Origin: Lentibacillus daqui
GTDB lineage: Bacteria; Bacillota; Bacilli; Bacillales; Amphibacillaceae
Assembly: GCF_027186265.1 (NCBI RefSeq)
Contig: NZ_CP114176.1
Location: 620,001-684,000, forward strand
Reading direction: 5' to 3'
DNA: 64,000 nt
Position numbers and translations under genes: made by a program. Positions 17,160 to 26,623 of this stretch are shown piece after piece (the stretch's first letter is position 1; each line of letters opens with the position of its first letter). Below the pieces are notes generated by a model that did not search any database, had not been told where the DNA came from, and was given only the letters and a program-made list of their open reading frames with translations.

Positions 17160-17369
17160 CTATAAAGAGCCGGGTTGTTCGTTTCCAAGTTGAACCTCTG
17201 TTAAGCCGCTTAATTCAACAGGCTGAGAATGGTGCATTTCATCAAGCGGGAAAACGGTTGCTGTTTCATTGTTTGGGTCAAGTGCTTGTATATAAACGGG
17301 AATGCCATGGTAATGAACATTGATCATCGGTAATGATTCCACAATTTCCTGTGCTCGCTGTATATCCAT
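17160..17369 (-). CDS. sspH: Small acid-soluble spore protein, SspH family
   Basis: SspH-type proteins are minor small acid-soluble proteins of the spore core. The 69-residue protein begins MDIQRAQEIVES and has the conserved V.YHGIPVYIQ segment and TATVFPLD motif of the family. I chose ATG 17369 (minus) because AAGGAG lies 7 nt upstream; the longer frame reads through a repeat array. Expression would be expected late in the forespore, but I see no convincing sigma-G promoter. Confidence 0.9.
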   Translation of the reverse strand: MDIQRAQEIVESLPMINVHYHGIPVYIQALDPNNETATVFPLDEMHHSQPVELSGLTEVQLGNEQPGSL

Positions 17370-17462
17370 AATGCTCTCCTTTAGATGGCTTATCTCTATT
17401 TTTGGCGGAATAGGGATAACTATGTCAGGGAGAACCAGCCATTTTTGTACGCTTTTGCTTAT

Positions 17463-17640
17463 GAATATCAACCAAACCTGCTCCATATCGGCCAAATAAT
17501 CTCGTATATCAACCAGAATTACAGGATATCGGCCGGAAAAGAAGAATATCAACCAAAAGCACGGAATATCAACCCGGAGCACGCTGATATCGACTGAATC
17601 CGTGCATATATCAACCGCAGTCGTGTGGATATCGACCGAA
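17463..17640. repeat. Intergenic array, ATATC[A/G][A/G]CC every 20-21 bp (9 copies)
   Basis: Cores ATATCAACC, ATATCGGCC or ATATCGACC start at 17465, 17485, 17506, 17526, 17546, 17566, 17587, 17608 and 17629, one copy being ATATCGACT. The 11-12 nt between cores is not conserved. The array lies between sspH and the next minus-strand gene. The spacing equals two helical turns. Confidence 0.85.
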
Positions 17641-17653
17641 AGCCAGGCAACCG

Positions 17654-18145
17654 CTACCTTTTGTCTATCTTTCCTCTAAGCAAAATAAATTGAATCAAAA
17701 AGCCAACTGCAAGACCAAGCGGGAGAAATAGTATCGGCAGCCACATCGGTCCCGGCAGTATACCAAATAGTCGGAGTCCGGGAGAGAAAATTAAACCTAA
17801 TGTAACAAAATAAGCGGAAAATACAAAAGGCATAAAGGAATAGGATCTTTTTCCCCCGCCGGCATCACGAAATGCATCCCACATCGCAAAGAAATAAAGA
17901 CAAGGATAAAACATGAGCCACAGGTAGTTTGTTTGCTCGACTGCCTCCAGTGTTTTCCCATTAAAACTTAGAACAATAATCGTGTTAAAATTTCCATTGA
18001 CGTTAATGATAAACTCCAAAATGACAAAAAATATACCTTTGATGTAGTGTTTATTCAATAATTGGCCAAATCCGGGTAAAGCGATACTCCATAGCAGCAT
18101 TTCTAATTTTTTATTTCGGGACTCATGGCTCGTTTGCATAGCCAA
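17654..18145 (-). CDS. Hypothetical membrane protein, TM2-like
   Basis: A 163-residue protein with about four to five membrane segments. The N-terminus has the LLWSIALPGFGQLLNKHYIKG pattern, which resembles TM2-domain and related small membrane proteins with a conserved PGxGQ turn. No catalytic motif is visible. It follows a DUF3231 gene on the same strand, 3 nt after its stop, so the two are likely co-transcribed. Function unknown. Confidence 0.75.
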   Translation of the reverse strand: MAMQTSHESRNKKLEMLLWSIALPGFGQLLNKHYIKGIFFVILEFIINVNGNFNTIIVLSFNGKTLEAVEQTNYLWLMFYPCLYFFAMWDAFRDAGGGKRSYSFMPFVFSAYFVTLGLIFSPGLRLFGILPGPMWLPILFLPLGLAVGFLIQFILLRGKIDKR

Positions 18146-18148
18146 GGC

Positions 18149-19159
18149 CTATTGTGCCAAATCTTTGCGATCTGCTGCCATCGGTGGTTGTTCCATCCAG
18201 CCATGTTCGATCAGGATATTGGCCCCTTTGTTGGAGTACTTGCCGACTTCAGCCATATGTTGTGCATACATTGCACCTAGATCATGCCTTGGGCTAAGTG
18301 ACATCGATGTACCGTATTGTCCCAGACCGGAGGCAATTAATGTTGTTATCAAACACATCATCAACTTGTCGGAAAAAGGGGCAACCGTTGAATTGGTTAC
18401 TTCGGAAGTTAAGATGCATGCACCATCGGGAATATAATCTTTATTTAAAATTTTAGTGAACGCCTTGAGCTGTTTCGCGGCAATATCACGTCCTTTTTCA
18501 AAATACTGACGAACCTCTTTAGACTTGGCTACTTGCGCAAATCCGGCAATAAGTGCCTGTCCAAGCGCATTACGTCGTGTATTTAATACCAGTGCGGTAA
18601 TTTCGACACCTAATAATGGCCGTTTTTCACCAAACCAGCCGGTCAAAAAGCTATCATTCGTAACAAATTCAACTTCTCTTGCTTTAGGAATTTTGGGGTA
18701 ACTAATGTAGAATCCTTTTTCTTTTGTCAGGTTTATTGTTTTTTTAAACAAATGCTTTGCTGTATCAACACAGGTTGCATAAAAATGAATGATATCATCA
18801 CGTTCTGACTGGGTCATAGCCAATCCCATAATGGCGATGTCAAAGTTGCCAATATTTAACATCAGGTCCAGGTAAATCCGGTCAGAAAATAGCCGTGGTG
18901 CATCCAAATAAACATCGTTTTCCGTAAAACCTTGTGGAATCGGGTAATCTTCCGCATTGAGGATGTTGGTCACCGTTGTTTGAATTTCCTCTGAAAACGC
19001 CAAAAAATCCTCAAGAACATTACGAATGTCCGCATCATCGACATGTTCCAAAAAATAACGCAATCCGCAAATCATCATTGTACTATTTTGATAGGATGTC
19101 CAAAGACTGGAAATTTCCGCTGCTGTTAATTCTTCATTTTGTTCATCTGCGTTTGCCAT
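18149..19159 (-). CDS. DUF3231 family protein
   Basis: A 336-residue protein of the DUF3231 family, which is common in spore-forming Bacillaceae. The two halves look like tandem helical-bundle repeats: each has a YF....D / F..K pattern and a recurring MMCLITTL or LDLMLNIGN-type helix. I chose ATG 19159 (minus), 12 nt after GAGGG; the longer frame to 19282 has no site. Convergent neighbours are absent; it diverges from the ger operon, which hints at a spore-related role, but this is inference. Confidence 0.8.
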   Translation of the reverse strand: MANADEQNEELTAAEISSLWTSYQNSTMMICGLRYFLEHVDDADIRNVLEDFLAFSEEIQTTVTNILNAEDYPIPQGFTENDVYLDAPRLFSDRIYLDLMLNIGNFDIAIMGLAMTQSERDDIIHFYATCVDTAKHLFKKTINLTKEKGFYISYPKIPKAREVEFVTNDSFLTGWFGEKRPLLGVEITALVLNTRRNALGQALIAGFAQVAKSKEVRQYFEKGRDIAAKQLKAFTKILNKDYIPDGACILTSEVTNSTVAPFSDKLMMCLITTLIASGLGQYGTSMSLSPRHDLGAMYAQHMAEVGKYSNKGANILIEHGWMEQPPMAADRKDLAQ

Positions 19160-19436
19160 TGTTTCCATTCCCTCACTTCTATTTATCTGAATTGTATGCA
19201 TGTCAGGCACTCCCCTAATTCTGAATAATGTGTATACCGTGCTTATTGGGTCACCCTGCATCTGTGTTAGCTTCGGGCGCACTGTCTTTGCTCATGCTAG
19301 TTCATTTTCTTCGTTTGGTTAGTTTGGCAAATATCGCCGGTTATATACTCGTCTATTTCGCATAAAAACATGAAAAATGGGAAACCAAAGGAGAGTGGTA
19401 TCTCAAGGGGACTGTCCCCAAAAGGGAGAGATTGCG

Positions 19437-21032
19437 ATGGGTTTTTTCAAACGTAAAAAGCAAGAAAAAAAGAAACAAAAGGATGGCAGCAGGTACGGTG
19501 TCGAGTTGGTCAAACAGCTTGATAAGAATACGGAAATCATCAAAACCATGCTGGATCAGCCGAATGACTTGATCGTTCGTACATTCTCCGTTCGAAATAC
19601 GGAGCATAAATGCGCTGTCATTTGTATCGATGGGCTGGTAAATACTGCTGAAGTACATAACAGTATTATTTTAAGAATTCAGGGTGTAACAGAAAGAAAA
19701 GAACTCCCAAGTAATACGAAGGCTCTGTTTGACACCATTTTTCAGGAAATGATCGTATCAAGTGATATGGAAAAAGGACATTCGATGGATGATGTGATTG
19801 ATGCGATTCTTTATGGGGGTACCGTGTTTTTCCTGGATGGAATCGATGAAGTTCTTATCATGGATACGAAAGGTTGGGAAACCCGATCCATTGAGGAGCC
19901 GCAAACAGAACCAGTTATTCGCGGTCCAAGAGAGGGCTTTGTAGAAAATATTCGTACTAATATGGTATTGATCAGGAGATATATTCGCGATCCAAATTTG
20001 CGCTTTAAAACGGAAAAGATTGGGAAACGCTCCAAAAAGAATCTGGTCGTCACGTATATTGAGGGTGTGACTCATCCGGATTTGATTAAAGAAGTCAATC
20101 GCCGCCTAAAGACCATTGATATGGATGATGCTCCCGAATCTGGGTTTATTGAACAATGGATTGAAGATAGCTATTTATCTCCGTTTCCGCAAATCACTAA
20201 TACGGAACGACCAGATAAAGTTGCGATCGCATTATTACAAGGGAAAATTGCTATTCTGCTGGATGGAACCCCGCTCGTACTAGTGATGCCGTTTAATATT
20301 GGTGATGCCCTGCAGAACCCTGAGGACTATTATGAGCGCTGGGCAGTGGGGACGTTAATTAGGGCACTAAGGTATCTGGCCGCTTTTATTGCAATGTTTG
20401 CCCCGGCACTGTATGTTGCGCTTATTTCGTTTCATCAGGGCATGCTTCCATCAAAGCTCGCCTTTTCGATTGCCGCATCAAGGGAAGGGGTACCATTTCC
20501 TGCTATTGTAGAGGCATTATTAATGGCAATCACGATGGAGCTATTGCGGGAAGCGGGTGCCCGGTTACCAAAGACCATCGGGGACACGATTGGTATTGTC
20601 GGTGGGTTGGTTATTGGTGAAGCCGCGGTACAGGCAGGTATTGTCAGTCCGGTTATGGTTATCGTGGTGGCATTGACGGCAATTGCTTCGTTTTCCATGC
20701 CGGAGTATAGTGTGTCGATTGCTTTTCGGATGATTCGCTTTGGATTTATGATTGCGGCAGCGTTTTTTGGCCTGTATGGAATTATTCTTGCGTACATTAT
20801 GCTCAACATTCATATTGTTAATTTGAAAAGTGTTGGTGTGCCTTTTTCGACTCCTTTTGCACCAAGTTTTCTGTCTGATTGGAAGGATCTTGTATTTCGT
20901 GCACCGGTTCAGGTATTAACGAAACGTCCACAATATTTGGACACAAGGAACGTGAAATCCGGCGATAACCATTATAAAGGCGACAAAACGAATAAGAAAG
21001 ACAAAGGAAATAAAGGAGACAACGGATCATGA
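19437..21032 (+). CDS. Spore germination receptor A subunit (GerA/GerKA family)
   Basis: The A subunit of a germinant receptor in the inner spore membrane, needed to sense amino acids or sugars. The 531-residue protein has a soluble N-terminal domain (about 1-285), then five to six membrane segments, and the conserved PFNIGDA..EDYYERW..GT region near 285-305. A Lys/Asp-rich tail ends it. I chose ATG 19437 with GGGAGAG upstream. The B subunit start overlaps its stop. Which germinant it senses cannot be told. Confidence 0.93.
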   Translation: MGFFKRKKQEKKKQKDGSRYGVELVKQLDKNTEIIKTMLDQPNDLIVRTFSVRNTEHKCAVICIDGLVNTAEVHNSIILRIQGVTERKELPSNTKALFDTIFQEMIVSSDMEKGHSMDDVIDAILYGGTVFFLDGIDEVLIMDTKGWETRSIEEPQTEPVIRGPREGFVENIRTNMVLIRRYIRDPNLRFKTEKIGKRSKKNLVVTYIEGVTHPDLIKEVNRRLKTIDMDDAPESGFIEQWIEDSYLSPFPQITNTERPDKVAIALLQGKIAILLDGTPLVLVMPFNIGDALQNPEDYYERWAVGTLIRALRYLAAFIAMFAPALYVALISFHQGMLPSKLAFSIAASREGVPFPAIVEALLMAITMELLREAGARLPKTIGDTIGIVGGLVIGEAAVQAGIVSPVMVIVVALTAIASFSMPEYSVSIAFRMIRFGFMIAAAFFGLYGIILAYIMLNIHIVNLKSVGVPFSTPFAPSFLSDWKDLVFRAPVQVLTKRPQYLDTRNVKSGDNHYKGDKTNKKDKGNKGDNGS

Positions 21033-22135
21033 AATGGTTTGAATATGGCGATGAAAAAATTAGCCATCGGGAAATCTTGATTGCGATACCATCCATTATG
21101 ATCGGTGTTGGTGTCTTGTCATTACCGAGAGATTTGGCTGGTGAAACAATTGGCGTAGATGGCTGGATATCGCTATTGATTAGTGGTGGGTTTATTATTC
21201 TTATTACCTGGTTAGCTGCCAGGTTAGCCATCCGTTTTCCACATCAATCGTTTGTTTCCTATTCAGCCAAACTTCTTTCCAAACCAGTAGCAGTTGTTGT
21301 AACGTTTATTTTTATTGTCATTGCCCTATGGTTGGCCGCTTTGGAGGTACGGGAAATATCGGATATTGCCAAACAGTATCTATTTGACCGTACACCACTT
21401 GAGATCCTGTCGCTTACATTTTTGCTTGTAGTCATTTACGCGGTTTCCGGTTCACGGGCAGGAATCTTTCGTCTAAATTTGATGTTCCTGCCGATCATTA
21501 TTTTTATTGCCTTGGCGGTTATTGTATTGAATATTGGCTGGTTTCGGCTGGATCATTTACTGCCAGTTTTTGAAACAAGCTTTACAGGTTATCGTAAGGG
21601 GATTGGTAGCAGCCTGTCCCCTTTAATGGGATTTGGGATGATCCTGTTGTTTTATACGTCACTTGTCGACAGGCCGAAGAAGGTACCACGATCTGCTGTA
21701 ATTGGGACATGTATCCCTATTGTATTATATATCTTCCTGTACATAACCAGTATTGGTGTGTTTGGCAACTCGGTAACGTCCAATCTGATTTTTCCTGTGA
21801 TTGAATTGGCCAAAGTAGTAGATATACCGGGTGGGTTCTTTGAACGATTTGAATCGATATTTTTCGTAATTTGGATCATGGCGATTTTTAATACAACGGT
21901 AATGGCATTGGATATTGCCGTATTGGCACTTGGCAACATGTTTAAAAATAAATCAAAAATCACCATGGTTTGCATCCTGTCACCAATCGTGTATGTAGTC
22001 GCCATGTATCCGGAAGATTTAGTTGGTGTTGCATCCATGGGGAAATATTTAGGCTATGTCTCCATCGGTTTTACAACGTTCATTACGATCTTGCTGACCA
22101 TTATTGCCAAGCTAAGGAAGGTGAGACAAAAATGA
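21029..22135 (+). CDS. Spore germination receptor B subunit (GerAB/YndE family permease)
   Basis: The B subunit is an APC-superfamily-like membrane protein that binds the germinant. It has 368 residues and ten membrane segments, with the typical IGVGVLSLPRDLA start of the first helices near residue 25-40. ATGA overlaps link it to both the A and C subunits, so the three are translated together. Confidence 0.93.
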   Translation: MKWFEYGDEKISHREILIAIPSIMIGVGVLSLPRDLAGETIGVDGWISLLISGGFIILITWLAARLAIRFPHQSFVSYSAKLLSKPVAVVVTFIFIVIALWLAALEVREISDIAKQYLFDRTPLEILSLTFLLVVIYAVSGSRAGIFRLNLMFLPIIIFIALAVIVLNIGWFRLDHLLPVFETSFTGYRKGIGSSLSPLMGFGMILLFYTSLVDRPKKVPRSAVIGTCIPIVLYIFLYITSIGVFGNSVTSNLIFPVIELAKVVDIPGGFFERFESIFFVIWIMAIFNTTVMALDIAVLALGNMFKNKSKITMVCILSPIVYVVAMYPEDLVGVASMGKYLGYVSIGFTTFITILLTIIAKLRKVRQK

Positions 22136-23298
22136 GACGACCTGTAATGGTACTTCCCTTATTTATTGCGTTGACATTGATGCTGGCAGGCTGTTGGGAT
22201 ACCACTGATATTGAAGATCGTGGTTTTATTGTTGGTTCCGGTATTGATTTAGGAGGAACGGAGAACGGCGGAGATGGGATCACCTTGACCCACCAATTTG
22301 TGGTACCAGCCGGGATCGGTACACCAACAGATGGCGGGGGTGACACGCAGGCATTTGATAATCTCACATCGTCTGGGGAAAGTATGTTTGATATCTCCCG
22401 CCAAATGACCGAAAAAACAAGTAAGAATCCCTTTTACGAACATGAGAAGGTCATTGTTATTTCGGATAAGGTAGCAGAGCAGCCATATTTGTTTGGAAAA
22501 GTAATGGATATGTTCCTGCGCAATTCGGAAATGCGCAGAAACATTAAAGTTGTTATCGCCAATGGACAGGCAAGCAAGGTCCTGGACACCAAACCGCAAA
22601 GTGAAAAAATACCGATCATTTACCTGGACGACATTCTGGAAAACAGTGTTGCCAATATCACGGAAATCCAGCCTATTGTAAATGGCGATGTGCAGGATAA
22701 ATTATTAAATAAACTAAGCTATATACTTCCCCTTGTGACCCCCAAAAAGAAAAGTATCGAATCGATGGGTGCTGCTGTTTTTAACGGATACAATAATCAA
22801 ATGATTGGCGTACTTAACGGTTTGGAGACAGAGGGATTAAACCTGATTACCGGAAATGGGAAGGAAGGGAACATTAAAATTGCGATTCACCAAAAGAACA
22901 TTGCGTACGAGCTAAAAGATGTCAAAAGCAAGATCAAACTGAATGTTGATGATATAAAACATATGCATGTGCAGGTGAATATCGATACCAGCGGGGACAT
23001 TTCGGAAACGTTTGGTACACAGAACCTGTTTCAAGGTGGATCATTAAGTGAAATCGAAAAACAGGTATCCCGCGAAATTAAAAGAATTGCCGAACAAACG
23101 ATTAATACAGCACAAATGGATTTAAAAACAGATGTATTTGATATTGGCAAAATGTTAAAAGAACATCATTATAACCTGTGGCAACAAATCAAAGATGACT
23201 GGGATCATGGAGAGAATTACTTCTCGGATGTCACATTCGATGTAAATGTTACGTCAAGAATCAACGCAACAGGTAATGTTAATAAGACGAAGAAATAG
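22132..23298 (+). CDS. Spore germination receptor C subunit (Ger(x)C family lipoprotein)
   Basis: The C subunit is a lipoprotein on the outside of the inner spore membrane. The 388-residue protein has a signal peptide ending in the lipobox LAGC, followed by the family's CWDTTDIEDRGF motif. I chose ATG 22132, which overlaps the B-subunit stop. The C-terminal region holds the conserved helical QMDLKTDVFDIGKMLKE-type stretch near residue 330. Codon use matches the neighbours. Confidence 0.93.
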   Translation: MRRPVMVLPLFIALTLMLAGCWDTTDIEDRGFIVGSGIDLGGTENGGDGITLTHQFVVPAGIGTPTDGGGDTQAFDNLTSSGESMFDISRQMTEKTSKNPFYEHEKVIVISDKVAEQPYLFGKVMDMFLRNSEMRRNIKVVIANGQASKVLDTKPQSEKIPIIYLDDILENSVANITEIQPIVNGDVQDKLLNKLSYILPLVTPKKKSIESMGAAVFNGYNNQMIGVLNGLETEGLNLITGNGKEGNIKIAIHQKNIAYELKDVKSKIKLNVDDIKHMHVQVNIDTSGDISETFGTQNLFQGGSLSEIEKQVSREIKRIAEQTINTAQMDLKTDVFDIGKMLKEHHYNLWQQIKDDWDHGENYFSDVTFDVNVTSRINATGNVNKTKK

Positions 23299-23312
23299 GG
23301 AGCTGGCATTTC

Positions 23313-23477
23313 ATGTGGACACGTATATTAGAATTATTGCCGGAACCGATTGTGATCTTTTATACCATTGTGGCATTCCTGGTGCCGCTTGTAATTTATA
23401 AAATCAATCGAAAACTGCATCGATTTGGTGATCCGCCATGGAAGGAAGATGAAAAAGGGGTGGACGAGGATGCGTAA
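23313..23477 (+). CDS. 54-residue single-pass membrane protein in the ger operon (D-like)
   Basis: A short gene 14 nt after the C subunit, with an AGGGAG site about 10 nt before the ATG. The protein has one membrane segment (about residues 10-30, PIVIFYTIVAFLVPLVIY) and a charged tail ending WKEDEKGVDEDA. Small D subunits modulate some Bacillus germinant receptors (for example GerUD in B. megaterium), but those usually have two membrane segments, so the match is by position and size only. Confidence 0.65.
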   Translation: MWTRILELLPEPIVIFYTIVAFLVPLVIYKINRKLHRFGDPPWKEDEKGVDEDA

Positions 23478-23543
23478 AGCGGAGGGATAGTTTAATGTCC
23501 CTTCGCTTAATAAATAAGACTTGGATTGGGAGAGATTCGCTTT

Positions 23544-23735
23544 AACTCGGGAGACGGTTTGGCCAGGCCAGGAGGGAATCGCATCAACTCGGGAGACAGC
23601 CCGCTTTGGTCGGTAGAGAATCGTAGTAACCTGGGAGACAGCCTCCCCAGGCCGGTAGAGAACTGCACCAACTCGGGAGGCAGCCTGCTCTGGCCAGGAG
23701 GAAATCGCATCAACCCGGGAGACAACGCGCCCGGT
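23544..23735. repeat. Intergenic array, AACTCGGGAGAC every 42 bp (5 copies)
   Basis: Copies of AACTCGGGAGAC or close variants start at 23544, 23586, 23628, 23670 and 23712, exactly 42 bp apart. A second motif, GGTAGAGAATCG or variants, lies between them (23571, 23612, 23654, 23697), so the half-period is about 21 bp. The array sits between the ger operon and its terminator. The 350-bp gap holds nothing else. Confidence 0.85.
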
Positions 23736-23779
23736 CGGGGGAAGAGGAAGTAATAAGGTAATAGAAATCGAACCTCTAT

Positions 23780-23820
23780 TATAAAACCACCTAATCAAAC
23801 TTGGATTAGGTGGTTTTATA
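23780..23820. terminator. Terminator between the ger operon and the DUF2255 gene
   Basis: Perfect 17-bp stem TATAAAACCACCTAATC / complement with a 7-nt loop, placed between convergent genes. Confidence 0.75.
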
Positions 23821-23827
23821 AACTGTT

Positions 23828-24214
23828 TTATTCATTTCGCGGTAAAATTTTTACGGTCGCACTTACGGGTCCTTTTCCCAACATAGGTGAAAGATACATA
23901 CTGTTACTGTATTTTTCTTTATAGGCCTCGTCTATCTTTGCTGTTAATTCAGGATCGGTATCTACTGGTTGAAAAGTAACATTGTATTCTTCCCCTGCTA
24001 ATTTTATTTTTCCGGCTTTTTGTTGAACAGCAGATTGATACCATCTGGAATGTTGACCATTATAAGCTCTGACATATAGATTGTTATCTGCAACAACGGA
24101 CCAAATCCAAGTTGGTGTTCCAGGGGTTTTGCCATCACTGTAAAATGGCGATATATACATATCATCAGCTTGGGAAAAAGCAGCAAGTTGCTCTTGACTC
24201 CAGTTGGCTTGCAT
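23828..24214 (-). CDS. DUF2255 family protein
   Basis: A 128-residue cytosolic protein. It has the DUF2255 pattern: an acidic N-terminal helix, the TPTWIWSVV strand, the YVRAYNG..SRWYQSA core and the VTFQPVD strand. The fold is related to flavin-binding-like small beta barrels, but the activity is unknown. I chose ATG 24214 (minus), 5 nt after AGGAGGTG. A MerR-type promoter (24243-24273) precedes it, the same type seen before the SDR gene nearby. Confidence 0.88.
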   Translation of the reverse strand: MQANWSQEQLAAFSQADDMYISPFYSDGKTPGTPTWIWSVVADNNLYVRAYNGQHSRWYQSAVQQKAGKIKLAGEEYNVTFQPVDTDPELTAKIDEAYKEKYSNSMYLSPMLGKGPVSATVKILPRNE

Positions 24215-24242
24215 GTCGTTCACCTCCTTGTGTTTTATGATA

Positions 24243-24273
24243 ATGCTAATACCTAGAGTCCACTCTAAGTCAA
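24243..24273 (-). promoter_or_regulatory. MerR-type promoter before the DUF2255 gene
   Basis: On the minus strand TTGACT, a 19-bp spacer containing the dyad TAGAGTGGACTCTA, then TAGCAT. The long spacer with a dyad is the hallmark of promoters activated by MerR-family regulators. Confidence 0.65.
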
Positions 24274-24332
24274 GAATAATGATCAAAATTGACTATACTG
24301 GATGTTATAAATAAATGTTAGAATTTGAGGGT

Positions 24333-25232
24333 TTATCCATTTTGATTATATTTTTCAATATTATTTCGAATTTGCTCTAAAAATTTACCCGCTGCATTGG
24401 AGAATACTTGATGTTTTTTCCAGATAATATTCAAACCAGCCTCTAATTTGGGATTCAATGGTTTAAAGCAAAGGTTGCTGTTGCCTGATGTATTAATCAG
24501 TTTGTCTATGCATAAGGCGTATCCAAGATCTTCTTCCACCATACGTGCGGCGTTATATAGCAAGTTATACGTTCCAGTAATATTTAAATCTTTAACATTT
24601 TGTCCAAACCATCCGGATAGCTCATTATCGACAGTTGTTTGACGAGAGATTATTAAAGGCTTATCCATTAGATCCGCTGGTTGAATCGATGGTTTATCCG
24701 CCAAAGGACTATCTTTACGCATTAAAACGCCCCAAACATCGGTAGCGGGTAATTGTATGTAATCATATTTTTGTTTATCCATTGGTTCAATAACAATACC
24801 AAAATCTAATAACCCACTATCTAACTTGCTGGTAATATCATCTGCATTTCCACTGTACAAATGAAATTGAATACTAGGATAACACGCAAGTAATGCTTTT
24901 AATGTTTTGGCAATAAAGTGCATCGCCTCTGTTTCGCCACCACCAATGTATATTTCGCCGCTGATAATTTCTTCGGGCTGGTTAAAATTAGCTTCCGTTT
25001 TATCCACTAATTCAACAATTTCTTTCGCTTTTTTTAATAAGAACACACCTTCATTTGTCAAGGTGATTTTTCTGTTTCCTCTGATAAATAAAGGAGTGCC
25101 CAATTCCTTTTCAAACTCACTTAATTGTCTAGATAATGATGGCTGTGATACATGGAGATATTTCGCTGCACCCGAGATACTCTGCTGGTTCGCTACCGCA
25201 ATAAAATAGCGTAACAATCGGATTTCCATCAT
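24333..25232 (-). CDS. LysR-family transcriptional regulator
   Basis: A 299-residue LysR protein. The N-terminal helix-turn-helix (LRYFIAVANQQSISGAAKYLHVSQPSLSRQ region, residues 5-35) is clear, followed by the linker helix and a periplasmic-binding-protein-like effector domain. It diverges from the MFS gene, the usual arrangement for a LysR regulator and its target. GAGGAAG precedes the start; either of two adjacent ATG codons may be used. Confidence 0.9.
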   Translation of the reverse strand: MMEIRLLRYFIAVANQQSISGAAKYLHVSQPSLSRQLSEFEKELGTPLFIRGNRKITLTNEGVFLLKKAKEIVELVDKTEANFNQPEEIISGEIYIGGGETEAMHFIAKTLKALLACYPSIQFHLYSGNADDITSKLDSGLLDFGIVIEPMDKQKYDYIQLPATDVWGVLMRKDSPLADKPSIQPADLMDKPLIISRQTTVDNELSGWFGQNVKDLNITGTYNLLYNAARMVEEDLGYALCIDKLINTSGNSNLCFKPLNPKLEAGLNIIWKKHQVFSNAAGKFLEQIRNNIEKYNQNG

Positions 25233-25358
25233 GAGCTTCCTCTCCTATGCTTAATAGTTATACCAATCTATTTGATATAGGTATTTGTTATCTGGATTGT
25301 ATCATTTTAGAATGTTATTGAAAAGATAAGCACTTACGAGGAGGTGGAACTATATTTT

Positions 25359-26516
25359 ATGAAAAACTCTAAAGGTTTGCTTATATTTATCCTGGCAGTT
25401 GGTGTTTTTGGTATCATCAATACCGAAATGGGTGTCATTGGCATACTCCCTGATTTGGCAAGTCATTTTAATGTCAGTGTCTCGTCAGCTGGTTTATTAG
25501 TTAGTCTTTTTGCCCTGGGCATTGCCATTGCTGGACCAACGATGCCATGAGTATTTTCTAGTATCAATCGAAAAAAAGTCATGTTACTGGTACTGGTTAT
25601 TTTCATTATTAGTAACATTATTTCCGTCTTTACGACCAATTTTACGGTTGCATTAATAGCGCGTGTGATTCCAGCATTCTTCCATCCTGTCTATGTCTCG
25701 ATGGCTTTATCCGTTGCAGGTGCTTCTGTTAGCGAAAAGGAAGCACCAAAAGCTATCTCCAAAGTATTTATAGGGGTTTCGGCAGGTATGGTTTTAGGTG
25801 TTCCAGTCGCAAGCTTCATTGCCGATACAATTTCCCTTCAAGTGGCGATGTCCTTTTTTGCTATCGTCAATATTTTTACATTTATTGCGACTATACTATT
25901 TATACCTTCCATGCCGGTGCAGGAAAGACTTTCTTACGGTTCGCAGTTAAAGATTTTAACGCATGGAATGATGTGGCTTTCTATTTTGGCAGTTCTCTTT
26001 TTAAATGCAGCCATTTTCGGCGTATATAGTTATCTTGCTGAATATTTGGATGTAGTAACAAATATGTCGGCAAATATAATTAGTGCTATGTTGCTTGTTT
26101 ATGGTCTGGCCAATATTGTCGGGAATGTGATAGCTGGCAGACTGCTTACAGACCACCCTATCCATTCGGTAACCGTCTTCCCAATTGCGTTAACTGCTGT
26201 TTATCTGATCTTTTTCTTCGTGGCAGAACTGACGGTGCCTACTGCGATTATTATTTTGGTTTGGGGGATACTGGCGGGGATTGGTGCAAATATCAATCAA
26301 TATTGGGTGATGTCCGCCGCTCCTAAGGCACCCGATTTTTCAAATGGGTTATTCCTGACTTCTGTTAACTTGGGTACCACGATTGGATCAGGTGTAGCTG
26401 GAGTTATCATCGCGCAATTTGGAACGAAATACATTTTATTCGTAGGTGTACTTTCGTTAGTGGTCAGTTTTATCTGTATTATACTTCGAAATTCATTGTA
26501 TAAAACTACTGCATAA
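25359..26516 (+). pseudogene. MFS transporter interrupted by one in-frame TGA
   Basis: A 12-helix major-facilitator transporter of the AraJ/YdhP drug-or-sugar-efflux type, about 385 codons. The frame is broken only by TGA at 25548-25550, right after IAGPTMP at the end of helix 2, and continues open to 26516. Start ATG 25359 follows GAGGAGG. The TGA falls in the conserved loop motif A region, so the truncated product would not transport. Recent pseudogene or sequencing error. Confidence 0.8.
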
Positions 26517-26592
26517 TTGTTCCATTGTTTTAGGACTTACATTAGACATGAAGAATAGTTTCTTTTTAATAACATTAAAGCATGATAATCAC

Positions 26593-26623
26593 TTGACCTA
26601 GAGTTAACTTCATGGGGTAACAT
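26593..26623 (+). promoter_or_regulatory. MerR-type promoter without an intact target gene
   Basis: TTGACC, 19-bp spacer with the partial dyad GAGTTAACTTC, TAACAT. Downstream there is only a 28-codon frame with a lipobox-like LIGC, then nothing until the SDR promoter, so the original gene may be lost. The 404-bp gap (26517-26920) holds this site, that frame and the SDR promoter. Confidence 0.5.

Noticed and set aside
17369..17582. N-terminal extension of the sspH gene
   Set aside because: The extension is translated repeat array; the ATG at 17369 has a strong ribosome site and gives the normal SspH length.
14790..17640. Periodic arrays as CRISPR
   Set aside because: Repeated cores are only 9-12 bp, there are no true spacers of equal length with long repeats, and no cas gene is present.
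23507..23753. Open frames inside the 42-bp period array
   Set aside because: Frames stay open only because the unit is a multiple of three; the products are plain repeats without a start site.
8714..25550. Selenocysteine or recoded UGA
   Set aside because: Neither TGA lies at a catalytic Cys-type position and no SECIS-like hairpin is evident; simple nonsense change or read error is more likely.
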